A stretch of DNA of 33,251 nucleotides. Source: a virus. Positions 22,029-29,660 of this stretch are shown here, piece after piece; the first letter of the stretch is position 1, and each line of letters begins with the position of its first letter. The DNA lies in the IMG/VR virus record IMGVR_UViG_3300030060_004082, positions 24,644-57,894 of that record. One strand, given 5' to 3'. The notes beneath the pieces were generated by a model that did not search any database, was not told the origin of the DNA, and saw only the letters and a program-made list of their open reading frames with translations. The position numbers and the translations under genes were made by a program.

Positions 22029-22955
22029 TTAAAAGAGTCCTAATAGACCGCCGATTCCAATAGCAGCACCCAATCCTCTTGAGAATGTACTTGGCTCTTG
22101 AAATGCTTGAAGTTGATTAGTTTGGGTGCCAAATCCAGACCTGTAAGTAGGTAAGAACGGAGCCAATCCACCCAGCATTTGTTGTCCACGTTGCAACCTC
22201 ATGTATGGTTCATCAGCCAGTTGAGTTGCAGCTTTATATTGATTCGCAAACGCTGTGTCCTGAATACCTCTGCCAGACTGGCCAAGGCTACCTAACATGC
22301 CGATTTGTCCAGACAACATATCAAATCCTTGTTGACCTAACCCAGCTATGCCAGACGCTGCTCCGGCTCTTCTTCCCTGCATATTTTCAAAGCCGGTCAT
22401 GGAACGATCCATAGCATCGCCATAGCCTTTGTATAGCAGATCTCCACCTAACTGAGCTTGTCTGTCCATTGTGCTTCTATCTATCTCTGCTTCCTGAATG
22501 GCTCCTCGAGATCCACCGAAAGCACCTGCTTGTACTTGCCTGGAACGTGCTTGTCTTTTCTGTTCTTCACCCAGCCGACTGATCTCTTGCATCTGAGGTT
22601 GGTAAACATTCTGCATATAAGGATTCATAAAAGACTGAGCAGAGTATGGGTTGTATCCCATACCGCTCTGCATGTAATACTGCTGCGCCATGTTGAGTTG
22701 TGGGCCAAATCCACCCAGCCCACCAGCCAGATTTCTTGCCATAACTTCAAGTGGACCTAGACCTGCGGTCTGTTGTACCGGAACAGGTATTGGCTGGCTT
22801 AACAGACCAGGTTGTGATGGCCCACCGAAGTATGCTGATAATAATTGTCTCGCACTATATTCTGTTGCGGGATCAGTGAATGCTTTTTCTGAAGACGGAA
22901 GAACATAAGGTTGTGTTGTATCAACTACCTCAGTGCTTGAATCAAATATACCCAT
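22029..22955 (-). CDS. Virion structural protein, NPYMQNV / AGAFGGSR type
   Basis: 308 residues, Gln/Gly/Met-rich, strong ribosome site (GGGAGGACATCTGTA). The central part has AQSFMNPYMQNVYQPQMQEI, QARSRQVQAGAFGGSRGAI and QEAEIDRSTMDRQAQLGG, a pattern I recall from marine phage structural proteins, and a Gly/Leu-rich C-terminus (RGLGAAIGIGGLLGLF) that could insert in a membrane. It resembles small internal or tail-associated proteins that act with the giant ejection protein. Start of this gene overlaps the end of the next upstream gene by one base. Confidence 0.65.
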   Translation of the reverse strand: MGIFDSSTEVVDTTQPYVLPSSEKAFTDPATEYSARQLLSAYFGGPSQPGLLSQPIPVPVQQTAGLGPLEVMARNLAGGLGGFGPQLNMAQQYYMQSGMGYNPYSAQSFMNPYMQNVYQPQMQEISRLGEEQKRQARSRQVQAGAFGGSRGAIQEAEIDRSTMDRQAQLGGDLLYKGYGDAMDRSMTGFENMQGRRAGAASGIAGLGQQGFDMLSGQIGMLGSLGQSGRGIQDTAFANQYKAATQLADEPYMRLQRGQQMLGGLAPFLPTYRSGFGTQTNQLQAFQEPSTFSRGLGAAIGIGGLLGLF

Positions 22956-24751
22956 TACAGATGTCCTCCCATCCTCGCGGCTTGTTCACCCGCTCTTTGC
23001 AATTCATACATGGCTCTTGCCCCCTCTCTTCTTTGGGCAGATTTACTCTTTGGTCTTTTACCCATCAAATTACCGATACCCCTGACTGCTTTTGCATTAA
23101 CAACAAACTCACCATCAGAAAGCATAGCGGGTATATCATCTGAAGTCTCAGTCCCTGGTCCCGCTATCTGCCCATTTTTTCTGGGAAAATTCGCTTCGCC
23201 CCCACCTGCTGCATATTGTATATAACCGGAGTTATTGAAAGGCAATACACCTGGTATTCCACCCGGCTGGTTTATAGGGACATAGTTCTGTTGCGGCGGC
23301 GGCGGTTGAAATGTGCCACCCCGATTTAATGGCTGTGTAGCCCACATATTTCCTTGCGGTCCAGGTGTCCCCAGTGGCCCAATGCCCCCGTAATTTGCAT
23401 ACAACTGGCCGGGCATTCCCCTGTATCCCAGATTAAAGTCAGGCACTTCACCTGCTGGCATAAAGGATTGAAGGTTCTTGAAACGAGGGTCCATTGCTGT
23501 TAAAGGTGACCCGCCCCTTGGGTCAAATAGATCAGCATCACCGTATACTTGCATTGATCTCTGGGTTGCAGCTTCCTGCAATGTACTGGGAGCCCCGCTA
23601 CCAAATCCGGTTTCACCTTGCGCAGCGGCTAATCCAAGCAAAGCTAACAACCAAGGAGGGATACTTCCCGAAGGTAAAGTTTCAGCATAATCTCTTGCAG
23701 CTTTTTGCTGCGCTGGGTTCATTTTTTCCCAGTTGCCTTTTTGTTTAGCAAGTTCGAAACATCCCTGCGGAGTAGTCCCTCCAGGTATGCCGTTTGTATC
23801 GTCTATTGGACCTTTACTTCCAGACTGTCCTCCTTCAGATCCACCTTCTTGAGTACCTTCTTGAGTACCTTCTTGAGTACCTTCCTGAGTACCTTCTTGA
23901 GTGCCTTCTTGAGTGCCTTCTTGAGTGCCTTCTTGAGTGCCTTCCTTCTTAGTATCTTTTTTTCCAATATTCCAAGGCCACGGTATTCTAAGTCGCCCTA
24001 TGCCAAGTCCTCCTGGAGGAAATAATATATCCCAAATTGACCCTATCTCAGGATCTTTTCCTCCTCTTAATCTTCTTTCTCTCCACCATTCCCCTAACCA
24101 ATCAAGGAAACCTTGCTTATCTTCTTCAGAAACTTCTCCACCAGTACGGGATACAAATCCTGACAAAGCATCAGCTTTTTGCTCTGCAGTGAGTTCGCCT
24201 GTAGTTTGAGATCCATCCGATGGTTGTTGAGATCCATCCGATGGTTGTTGCTGAGATGGCCCAGGGACTCCTAATGCAAGACAATATTCTCTACCTTCAT
24301 GAGATTCTCTTCTAAATCCTTGAGGACACTGTCCGTTTGGATTTAAATCAACTATCGCTGGGCCTCTTAGATTTATATAATGTACGCGAGGAATCATTCT
24401 TAAAATCATCCTTCGAAACCAATCGAAGCCTTCAATATCTCTGAGTCTCTGATTATCTGAATTTACACCGCTCATAGCTGAGTTATCTCCTGCAGGATTT
24501 ATCCCCATCGACGCCAAAGTAAAATCACTTTTAAACTGAAGATTATCTTCGGGATTATTTAAACGAGATTGATATATAGGGGAGCCAAAAAAAGGTCCGA
24601 CTCCTCCCATCAAACCTTCTGCAGAAGTTCCACCAGGTCTTTCATAGTTTGGATCTGTTTGAAAAAATTGGTTAACAGCACCAATGCCTTTAGCTAAAGG
24701 CGACCCTATTTGCATGCTAGGCAATATGCCGTATTTAACTCGGCCATTCAT
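22955..24751 (-). CDS. Repeat-bearing virion protein with SDDIPAMLSDGEFVV motif (598 aa)
   Basis: ATG 24751 overlaps the previous stop in TAATG; a GTG four codons earlier is inside that gene. The protein has an N-terminal region rich in Gly/Pro/Asn, two QPSDGSQ units, a Trp-rich part (FLDWLGEWWRERRLRGG, IPWPWNIGKK), eight tandem EGTQ units and a Pro/Gly-rich C-terminal half. Near the end is TSDDIPAMLSDGEFVVNAKA, a motif I associate with marine phage structural proteins. Low-complexity and repeat composition suggests a flexible virion part. No enzymatic motif is visible. Confidence 0.65.
   Translation of the reverse strand: MNGRVKYGILPSMQIGSPLAKGIGAVNQFFQTDPNYERPGGTSAEGLMGGVGPFFGSPIYQSRLNNPEDNLQFKSDFTLASMGINPAGDNSAMSGVNSDNQRLRDIEGFDWFRRMILRMIPRVHYINLRGPAIVDLNPNGQCPQGFRRESHEGREYCLALGVPGPSQQQPSDGSQQPSDGSQTTGELTAEQKADALSGFVSRTGGEVSEEDKQGFLDWLGEWWRERRLRGGKDPEIGSIWDILFPPGGLGIGRLRIPWPWNIGKKDTKKEGTQEGTQEGTQEGTQEGTQEGTQEGTQEGTQEGGSEGGQSGSKGPIDDTNGIPGGTTPQGCFELAKQKGNWEKMNPAQQKAARDYAETLPSGSIPPWLLALLGLAAAQGETGFGSGAPSTLQEAATQRSMQVYGDADLFDPRGGSPLTAMDPRFKNLQSFMPAGEVPDFNLGYRGMPGQLYANYGGIGPLGTPGPQGNMWATQPLNRGGTFQPPPPQQNYVPINQPGGIPGVLPFNNSGYIQYAAGGGEANFPRKNGQIAGPGTETSDDIPAMLSDGEFVVNAKAVRGIGNLMGKRPKSKSAQRREGARAMYELQRAGEQAARMGGHL
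23844..23939 (-). repeat. Eight tandem 12-bp units coding EGTQ
   Basis: CCTTCTTGAGTA/G is repeated eight times on the plus strand, coding Glu-Gly-Thr-Gln on the minus strand. Four units end in GTA and the other four in GTG; one has CCTTCCTGAGTA. In-frame length change by slippage would add or remove four residues at a time. Not a CRISPR array: no spacers. Confidence 0.9.
24207..24248 (-). repeat. Two direct 21-bp copies coding QQPSDGS-type units
   Basis: TGAGATCCATCCGATGGTTGT occurs twice in direct tandem (24207-24227 and 24228-24248), followed by a partial third copy. Coding consequence: a duplicated seven-residue Gln/Pro/Ser/Asp segment in the virion protein. Confidence 0.85.
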
Positions 24752-25059
24752 TAGCACTTCCACCTTCTACGTGCTTGACGTAATCTTGAGTTTGGATCTT
24801 TTGCAGCTTTCGGAAATTGTTTCATCTGCCCTGCAGAACGAGCGCAATAAGACTTACGTCTATTTGCTGCTTTGCTGCCGGGTTTTACTTTACCAGTGAC
24901 AGCAGTTTTTAATTTACTACCAGGATTATCTCTACGATAAGCCGCAACGCCGCGAGGGGTCATACCTGCGCCTTCTTCGGTGGGGCGGAAGTTTTTCTTA
25001 TTCCGCTTTGGCATAACTTCGCCGCCGCCACTAAACTCTTGAGCATAACGCCTAAACAT
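24751..25059 (-). CDS. DUF6321-like small basic protein (102 aa)
   Basis: The C-terminal 60 residues are very typical of a small basic phage protein: AAYRRDNPGSKLKTAVTGKV, SYCARSAGQMKQFPKAAKDP and SRLRQARRRWKC. I associate this with DUF6321. Highly basic, one Cys pair (YC, KC). The N-terminus has FSGGGEVMP; an internal ATG at 25014 (MPKRNKK) is possible, but the first ATG preserves close packing with the upstream gene. It may condense DNA or bind a virion component; role unproven. Confidence 0.7.
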   Translation of the reverse strand: MFRRYAQEFSGGGEVMPKRNKKNFRPTEEGAGMTPRGVAAYRRDNPGSKLKTAVTGKVKPGSKAANRRKSYCARSAGQMKQFPKAAKDPNSRLRQARRRWKC

Positions 25060-25410
25060 TTAGGTGTACCTTGTTTTCTTTCTTCGGTTCGACATAATCG
25101 CACCGCACCCTCTATTATACTTCTTTATCACGGGGCTCACCATTAGTCCACCTGAAGCAGCAAATGTCTTGACATTAGTGGGTTTTCCGCCTACGCCCTG
25201 TGGTTTTGACCTCTTTCGGGTCACCGCACTTTTTCTTTGAGCAGGAGTCATCTTAGAAGCTTTAGATGCTGGAACACATTTAGGATAGGCTCTGCTTGAA
25301 TTCTTGGTAGATTTTCTACCACATTTTTCAAAGCCGCCTCCCGGCTTAGGTGCGCCGATATCAACCCAATCGCCCTTTGATCCTTTGCCAAACCATTCGT
25401 TTAAACTCAT
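25060..25410 (-). CDS. Small basic Cys-containing late protein (116 aa)
   Basis: The N-terminus SLNEWFGKGSKGDWVDIGAP and the block AYPKCVPASKASKMTPAQRK are familiar from small basic proteins of marine phages. The chain is Lys/Arg/Ser-rich, with Cys pairs (KCGRK, KC) that might hold zinc, and AASGGLMVSP near the end. It overlaps the upstream gene by one base. The three adjacent small basic genes (24751-25667) probably work together, perhaps packaged with DNA. Function unknown. Confidence 0.65.
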   Translation of the reverse strand: MSLNEWFGKGSKGDWVDIGAPKPGGGFEKCGRKSTKNSSRAYPKCVPASKASKMTPAQRKSAVTRKRSKPQGVGGKPTNVKTFAASGGLMVSPVIKKYNRGCGAIMSNRRKKTRYT

Positions 25411-25667
25411 CAGGATATCCTGGTTCTCGGCCTTTTGTTTGGCATCATTTTATTAAACCCTTTCGGATTAATCATGCGATATCTTTTAGCAACAAAGCCA
25501 CCAGCATTCATATTTTTTGCAGCCCAGTCTTTCTTCTTGGTGCCAGATGGATCTTTAATTTTTCCCGCACAAATCTTACTGGCATAAGCATTAGCATAAG
25601 CTGAAGGGTAAACATCAAACTTACTTTTTGCTGCACTCTTACCGCGTGGGCATAATTTAGTCATCAT
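25410..25667 (-). CDS. Small basic late protein, LCPRGKxAAKxKFDVYPSAYANAYA type
   Basis: 85 residues. LCPRGKSAAKSKFDVYPSAY then ANAYASKICAGKI is a pattern I remember from many phage genomes, with two Cys. The rest is Lys/Asn-rich and basic. It is placed between similar basic proteins. No catalytic motif or signal. The start overlaps the upstream gene by four bases. Confidence 0.7.
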   Translation of the reverse strand: MMTKLCPRGKSAAKSKFDVYPSAYANAYASKICAGKIKDPSGTKKKDWAAKNMNAGGFVAKRYRMINPKGFNKMMPNKRPRTRIS

Positions 25668-25990
25668 CCGACCTCTACTGTAATTGAACCATTGGTGATT
25701 ACCTGGACTGTGCCGACACTGGCTGTGGCCAGCAATGTGCGGGATGTATAGGATATGGTCTTAAAAGAGTCTTGATCATAAACCTGAAGTTTCTGCAGGG
25801 TGGTATTCCAGATAATATCCCCATTCCTAAACTTTGATTCATCGATGGTAGCCTGATTAAATTGAGGAGTCTGGTCCACATCAACGGCATTTAGGTTAAG
25901 CTCCAGAACCCTGATAGCACGATTGAACGTATCAGAAGTTACGTTCTGGTCTAAAGCAGTAGGCAGTTGTGTTTGCAGAATCTTTGCCAT
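25664..25990 (-). CDS. Small virion/tail-associated protein (108 aa)
   Basis: It opens AKILQTQLPTALDQNVTSDT and contains NRAIRVLELNLNAVDVDQTP, then beta-rich sequence (IIWNTTLQKLQVYDQDSFKT, GTVQVITNGSITVEVG). Composition is that of a phage structural or fibre-type protein. Its start shares one base with the end of the gp10-like gene, so the two are coupled. Not a recognised family. Confidence 0.65.
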   Translation of the reverse strand: MAKILQTQLPTALDQNVTSDTFNRAIRVLELNLNAVDVDQTPQFNQATIDESKFRNGDIIWNTTLQKLQVYDQDSFKTISYTSRTLLATASVGTVQVITNGSITVEVG

Positions 25991-27852
25991 TATCTTTTCC
26001 CGTTTGGCTGCGTATCCAGCCTGGTTCTGCCCAGCCTAAAACCCACACCTGAATCTTCAGCTTCAAACCTTAAAGCAGCCTGACGGCCTCGAGCCCTCAT
26101 ATCTATCTGGGTAGTGCTGCCGGTAAAAGAAGTAGTCTGATCTGTTGTAAAAGAATCACCAGGGTAATTTCTTACTTTTAAAACAGCATTTAAAGCTTGA
26201 GTGCTACCGCCTGATCCAGTGAAGTCAACGTCAGGTATCATGCGCCTGATAAATTGAAAGTCTTCTCCATCTCCAATATCAAAATCCCCGGATTGGATAT
26301 AGACTGATTCCATTGCAGAGCCATCGGCATCATTGCCAACTTCATGTTTGTACAGATAAGGTGTAGAAGAAGCTTTACCGGCAGCAATGGGAGTAGTAGA
26401 TATACCTTCATCTATCCATGCTGTTCTTGATAATTGGCCAATAGACCAGTTATTGTCTACATAGTTATAAGTTGCATAACGGTCAATAACAGTGGCTGAA
26501 GAAGAACAATAAAACCAACCTACCTCATTAAACTCTTTGTTAACAAACCCGAAAAATTGGGATGATTGAAGCTGGTTTAGGTCATCATAAACATAAGCCT
26601 GAACCGTGCATGGAACGCTTTGAACTGTACCCGTATAACGATAGAAACCCTTTCTATCCATCCAGAATATTCCAGCCGGGGTATTAACTGCACAGTTAGG
26701 ACCAACCAGGCTAACCCCTTCATTAATAATATTAAGGCCAAACGTTAATGGTGGCCCAATAAACTGTAAGCTATAAAGAGCTACGTCAGTCCAGATCATT
26801 GTTTCCTGTCTAGCTCGTAACCCTCCAATAATCTCTGAACCGGCAGAACATCTGAGAGAGCCTGCTGTATTATCTGATCGAGGTTCCCATTCTGCAGCAT
26901 TTTCCTGATCTGAAAAAGCAATCAGCAATGGGTCTATGCTGCCACTTCTGGCTCCGCTTTCAATTGGGTCTGCACCTAAAACAAGGACATGCCGGTCTAC
27001 ATCTGAGACAATAACCTGAAGACCTTTTGTCGGTGCAAGATTAGCCCCGGATAAACTACTTAATGTAACGGCTCGGGCTGAAGTACCACTTGTATTATCC
27101 CAATAATAAATATTACCTGCTCTTGGATTAGCGATAAGGTCTTCACCAAAATTATCCATAGACCATAGACGTAACTGATTATTTGCAGATAGAGAAGAGG
27201 TAGATCCCCATGTTGAAGATCCCCAAGTGTCAACTCCCCATCCTGTTCCACTAACATAAACATCAAGGCCAACATTAATCTGATACTTACCAACGGTCGA
27301 ACTACCACCATTACCACTGTCACTGGAATTTGCAGTTACTGTATCTCCAGAAGTGTCTTTTGCAGTAATGGTGTAAGAGTTTGCACTAACTATAGTAGCA
27401 ATCTGATATTCTTGATTAAGCACCGAGGCAATAATATTGCCCCCTAAACTAGCAGCCCCAGAAAATGTAACAAAATCATTTTGTACTGCACCATGGGCAG
27501 TATCCGTGATTGTCAGTGTTGAAGACCCGTTAGTTGCAGCAAAGGTTACATCGCCTGCACCTGTCGTAGATCTTAATGGCGTAACATCGTTATAAGTGGC
27601 ACTATCCTGTATATAAAGTTTAAATCTAGTTCCTAAACCAAGTAGCTTTGTTCCAGCTAGATTGACCCAGTTATGTAGCTTTCTTCCGGTTCCTTCATAA
27701 GAAACAAGAACATATTTTTCCCAGCCACCTATCTTTTCGGCAAATCCTTTTCTGAAACGTACAAGATTACCGTCAAACCAGCCGCCTTCCGCTGTATAGC
27801 TGGTGCTTTCTTTGTCAATACCAGGTTTAAATTGTAAAGGCTGTAATGGCAT
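25990..27852 (-). CDS. P22 gp10-like tail/DNA-stabilisation structural protein (620 aa)
   Basis: Beta-rich virion protein. The opening PLQPLQFKPGIDKESTSY and the early WFDGNLVRFRKGFAEKIGGW are typical of phage tail-hub or packaged-DNA stabilisation proteins of the P22 gp10 type. Further signs are RLWSMDNFGEDLIANPRAGN, VLVLGADPI, the mid part with FSDQENAAEW, and the end with ARGRQAALRFEAEDSGVGFR, LGRTRLDTQPNGKR. The central Ser/Gly/Thr-rich segment (about 90-200) may be an inserted beta domain. It would close the head-tail vertex and help retain DNA. Ribosome site GGAAGAATAAA. Confidence 0.75.
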   Translation of the reverse strand: MPLQPLQFKPGIDKESTSYTAEGGWFDGNLVRFRKGFAEKIGGWEKYVLVSYEGTGRKLHNWVNLAGTKLLGLGTRFKLYIQDSATYNDVTPLRSTTGAGDVTFAATNGSSTLTITDTAHGAVQNDFVTFSGAASLGGNIIASVLNQEYQIATIVSANSYTITAKDTSGDTVTANSSDSGNGGSSTVGKYQINVGLDVYVSGTGWGVDTWGSSTWGSTSSLSANNQLRLWSMDNFGEDLIANPRAGNIYYWDNTSGTSARAVTLSSLSGANLAPTKGLQVIVSDVDRHVLVLGADPIESGARSGSIDPLLIAFSDQENAAEWEPRSDNTAGSLRCSAGSEIIGGLRARQETMIWTDVALYSLQFIGPPLTFGLNIINEGVSLVGPNCAVNTPAGIFWMDRKGFYRYTGTVQSVPCTVQAYVYDDLNQLQSSQFFGFVNKEFNEVGWFYCSSSATVIDRYATYNYVDNNWSIGQLSRTAWIDEGISTTPIAAGKASSTPYLYKHEVGNDADGSAMESVYIQSGDFDIGDGEDFQFIRRMIPDVDFTGSGGSTQALNAVLKVRNYPGDSFTTDQTTSFTGSTTQIDMRARGRQAALRFEAEDSGVGFRLGRTRLDTQPNGKR

Positions 27853-27853
27853 T

Positions 27854-28336
27854 TTATTCTTCCGTTAACAACATAACTCGTTCTGCTAATCTTTCTGCTC
27901 GAGCAGGGGTTTGACGCGCCCACTTTGAATCCAGCATCTCTTCTGAGGCACGTTGAAAGTCTTTATCCTCAATAGCCGACTTAAAGTTTTTAAACTTGCT
28001 TAGACCGCCTTGTCCTAATTGAAAACACATATTCACCAGGACATGTTGCATTTCCTCTGGAAGATCTTCCCAGTTAGAATAAATAGCTTCACACCCATCT
28101 ATAGCAATAGAGACATCCTGCTGAAAGAGTTCATAACATCTTTCTTCTGTAATTCCTTCATCTTCAGGAACCGGATCACGTACCCCATGTACAGGAAGAT
28201 AATGTTCTGGCTCACCTCTGATTATTTTATGGCCTATCCCAACGGTTGCATGTCCTTCAGAACAAAAATAACAATGAAGAACTTTGCCTTCATCTGAAGA
28301 AATCTCTTCATAAACTTGTTCAGTATTAACTGTCAT
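27854..28336 (-). CDS. GH24 lysozyme (T4-type endolysin) with Cys in place of Asp20
   Basis: 160 residues. SSDEGKVLHCYFCSEGHATV then GIGH aligns without gaps to the T4 lysozyme active site: Glu16 equals Glu11 and Thr31 equals Thr26. The catalytic Asp20 position is Cys25. T4 lysozyme with D20C is reported to keep near-normal activity, so this natural Glu-Cys-Thr site is probably active. The C-terminal half has LVNMCFQLGQGGLSKFKNF and ARQTPARAERLAERV, standard for the family. No signal peptide, so it needs a holin. Its role is cleavage of peptidoglycan at lysis. Ribosome site GGAGGCTCTAA. Confidence 0.88.
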   Translation of the reverse strand: MTVNTEQVYEEISSDEGKVLHCYFCSEGHATVGIGHKIIRGEPEHYLPVHGVRDPVPEDEGITEERCYELFQQDVSIAIDGCEAIYSNWEDLPEEMQHVLVNMCFQLGQGGLSKFKNFKSAIEDKDFQRASEEMLDSKWARQTPARAERLAERVMLLTEE

Positions 28337-28677
28337 TTAGAGCCTCCATTTTTTGTGTTGGTGTACGCCACGCTGCCGAACCATACGGAGACAAGACCGC
28401 CGACACTGACGAAGTATATCGAGCTCATCGCTTCAAGTAGCTCCGCAGCCTTATGCAATCCAAGCAGGTCACAGAAAACAACAAGGCTTGGGTATAGAAG
28501 CATTCCAAGAAGAGCCAGCCAGCACATGTTCCGCTGGGCATCGGCTTTTTCGTGCATCACAGATAGGTTCTGCATACGTTCAGACATAGCAAGTTCTTCG
28601 TCAGAGACAGTACCATCGCCATCGACATCGTACATAGCGTATTCGCTGCCTTCTTCCAGCCTTTTACCTTTTGCCAT
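28333..28677 (-). CDS. EF-hand membrane protein, candidate holin
   Basis: 114 residues. A canonical EF-hand loop occupies D17-V-D19-G-D21-G-T23-V-S25-D-E-E28, followed by an acidic-helical stretch, then two hydrophobic segments at about 51-71 (CWLALLGMLLYPSLVVFCDL) and 85-105 (SIYFVSVGGLVSVWFGSVAY). It overlaps the lysozyme gene by four bases and is next to the lipase, so a holin or a calcium-responsive membrane partner is the natural guess. Similar EF-hand membrane proteins are known to me from marine phages. The calcium dependence is inferred only from the loop. Confidence 0.65.
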   Translation of the reverse strand: MAKGKRLEEGSEYAMYDVDGDGTVSDEELAMSERMQNLSVMHEKADAQRNMCWLALLGMLLYPSLVVFCDLLGLHKAAELLEAMSSIYFVSVGGLVSVWFGSVAYTNTKNGGSK

Positions 28678-29252
28678 TAGCGGTACTCCGGTTCTTTGTT
28701 CATTTTTACATAGTTCACTACAAAATGGTCTTTAATCCAGCTATCCCCTGGACGACCTAATTCCAGCAGCTTGTCATGCCTTCGCATTAGAGGGGGAACC
28801 AGCGGCACAATATCCTTGCCGTTCCTGTACTGCGTCACTGATACCCCATCTAATATTTTGAGCCGCCCACATCTGGGCGCACCGAATGTGACGATTTGTT
28901 TAGGGGGGATTTCATCCCGCGTCATCAAAGCTCCCAGGATCATAGCCACAGCACCGCCAAGGGAGTGGCCTGTCAGCACAATGTTCTTATGGTCAATATC
29001 AAGTTCAAGACAAACGCTGGTTACTTTATTCACCAGGCGTTTACTGGCTTTAAGGAATCCTGCGGGGCAAAAACCTAACTCCCTTGTCCAAAGCGGTATG
29101 ATTCTCAGATCCCTGATTGCATCAAGGGGCTCATCGGTTCCCCGAAATGCAAAAATATTATCTTTAACGAGCACCTCAATATTGGCTTCTTCGAACGTGG
29201 CCTCTTGGTAACACCTTGCACAGAGTTGACTTAACTCCTGATGACTAGCCAT
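28677..29252 (-). CDS. Class 3 lipase-like alpha/beta hydrolase
   Basis: 191 residues from ATG 29252 (an upstream ATG at 29285 is inside the lipoprotein gene). FAFRGTD (about 35-41) supplies the oxyanion region. TGHSLGGAVAM carries the nucleophile Ser97. GKDIVPLVPP gives Asp147 and KDHFVVNY His176: the full Ser-Asp-His triad of class 3 lipases. No signal peptide. Its place inside the lysis region suggests that it attacks host membrane lipids at the end of infection, or is packed in the virion. A pancreatic-type or cutinase activity cannot be told from sequence. Confidence 0.8.
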   Translation of the reverse strand: MASHQELSQLCARCYQEATFEEANIEVLVKDNIFAFRGTDEPLDAIRDLRIIPLWTRELGFCPAGFLKASKRLVNKVTSVCLELDIDHKNIVLTGHSLGGAVAMILGALMTRDEIPPKQIVTFGAPRCGRLKILDGVSVTQYRNGKDIVPLVPPLMRRHDKLLELGRPGDSWIKDHFVVNYVKMNKEPEYR

Positions 29253-29439
29253 TAGGTAGTGCTCTTTCTTCGGGATCAAGTTCACAATCTACATGATCAT
29301 TACTTGTTTTAAGCGAAAACGCTCCATCTACAAAAGGTATGCCGGAAGGAAGCGTGACACTGTATTCACGCTCTCCACACAAAGGAACAGAAGAACAGGC
29401 TGGAAGAAATAGGATAATCGCTAAAAGAAATGTTTTCAT
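29245..29439 (-). CDS. Small lipoprotein (64 aa)
   Basis: MKTFLLAIILFLPACSSVPL is a textbook lipoprotein signal: a Lys, a hydrophobic core and the lipobox LPAC with Cys15. The mature part is only about 50 residues, has two more Cys and ends in an acidic stretch. It would be anchored in the outer or inner membrane. Being beside the lipase and lysozyme, it could be a spanin-like outer-membrane part, but it lacks an obvious coiled coil and there is no clear inner partner. The stop overlaps the lipase start by eight bases. Confidence 0.7.
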   Translation of the reverse strand: MKTFLLAIILFLPACSSVPLCGEREYSVTLPSGIPFVDGAFSLKTSNDHVDCELDPEERALPNG

Positions 29440-29444
29440 GTTAT

Positions 29445-29660
29445 TTACTCAAATAGTGTTGTGTTTGGGTTAACCATTCTTGGGATGCAATAAGCTGTAA
29501 CATTCTGGTTTCTTGTATATCTTTTATTCTTTGGTGCCATTCTTCCCTCCTCTATCGCTAAAGCAAATTCATTACATCTATACACACTTTTAAATAGCAT
29601 ACGGTCGTCTGATATTGTTTCACCATTCACAAGAACAACCAGTAAAAAAGCAATAATCAT
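29445..29660 (-). CDS. Small exported protein with two Cys (71 aa)
   Basis: MIIAFLLVVLVNGETISDDR looks like a short signal peptide or anchor. The mature part contains CNEFALAIEEGRMAPKNKRY and a second Cys near the end (YCIPRMVNPN), probably disulphide-bonded in the periplasm. Not recognised. It sits between the membrane-coil protein and the lipoprotein in the lysis region. The start overlaps the upstream stop. Confidence 0.6.
   Translation of the reverse strand: MIIAFLLVVLVNGETISDDRMLFKSVYRCNEFALAIEEGRMAPKNKRYTRNQNVTAYCIPRMVNPNTTLFE

Noticed and set aside
23844-23939. CRISPR array
   Set aside because: Units are 12 bases, directly tandem, with no spacers and in frame within a protein gene.
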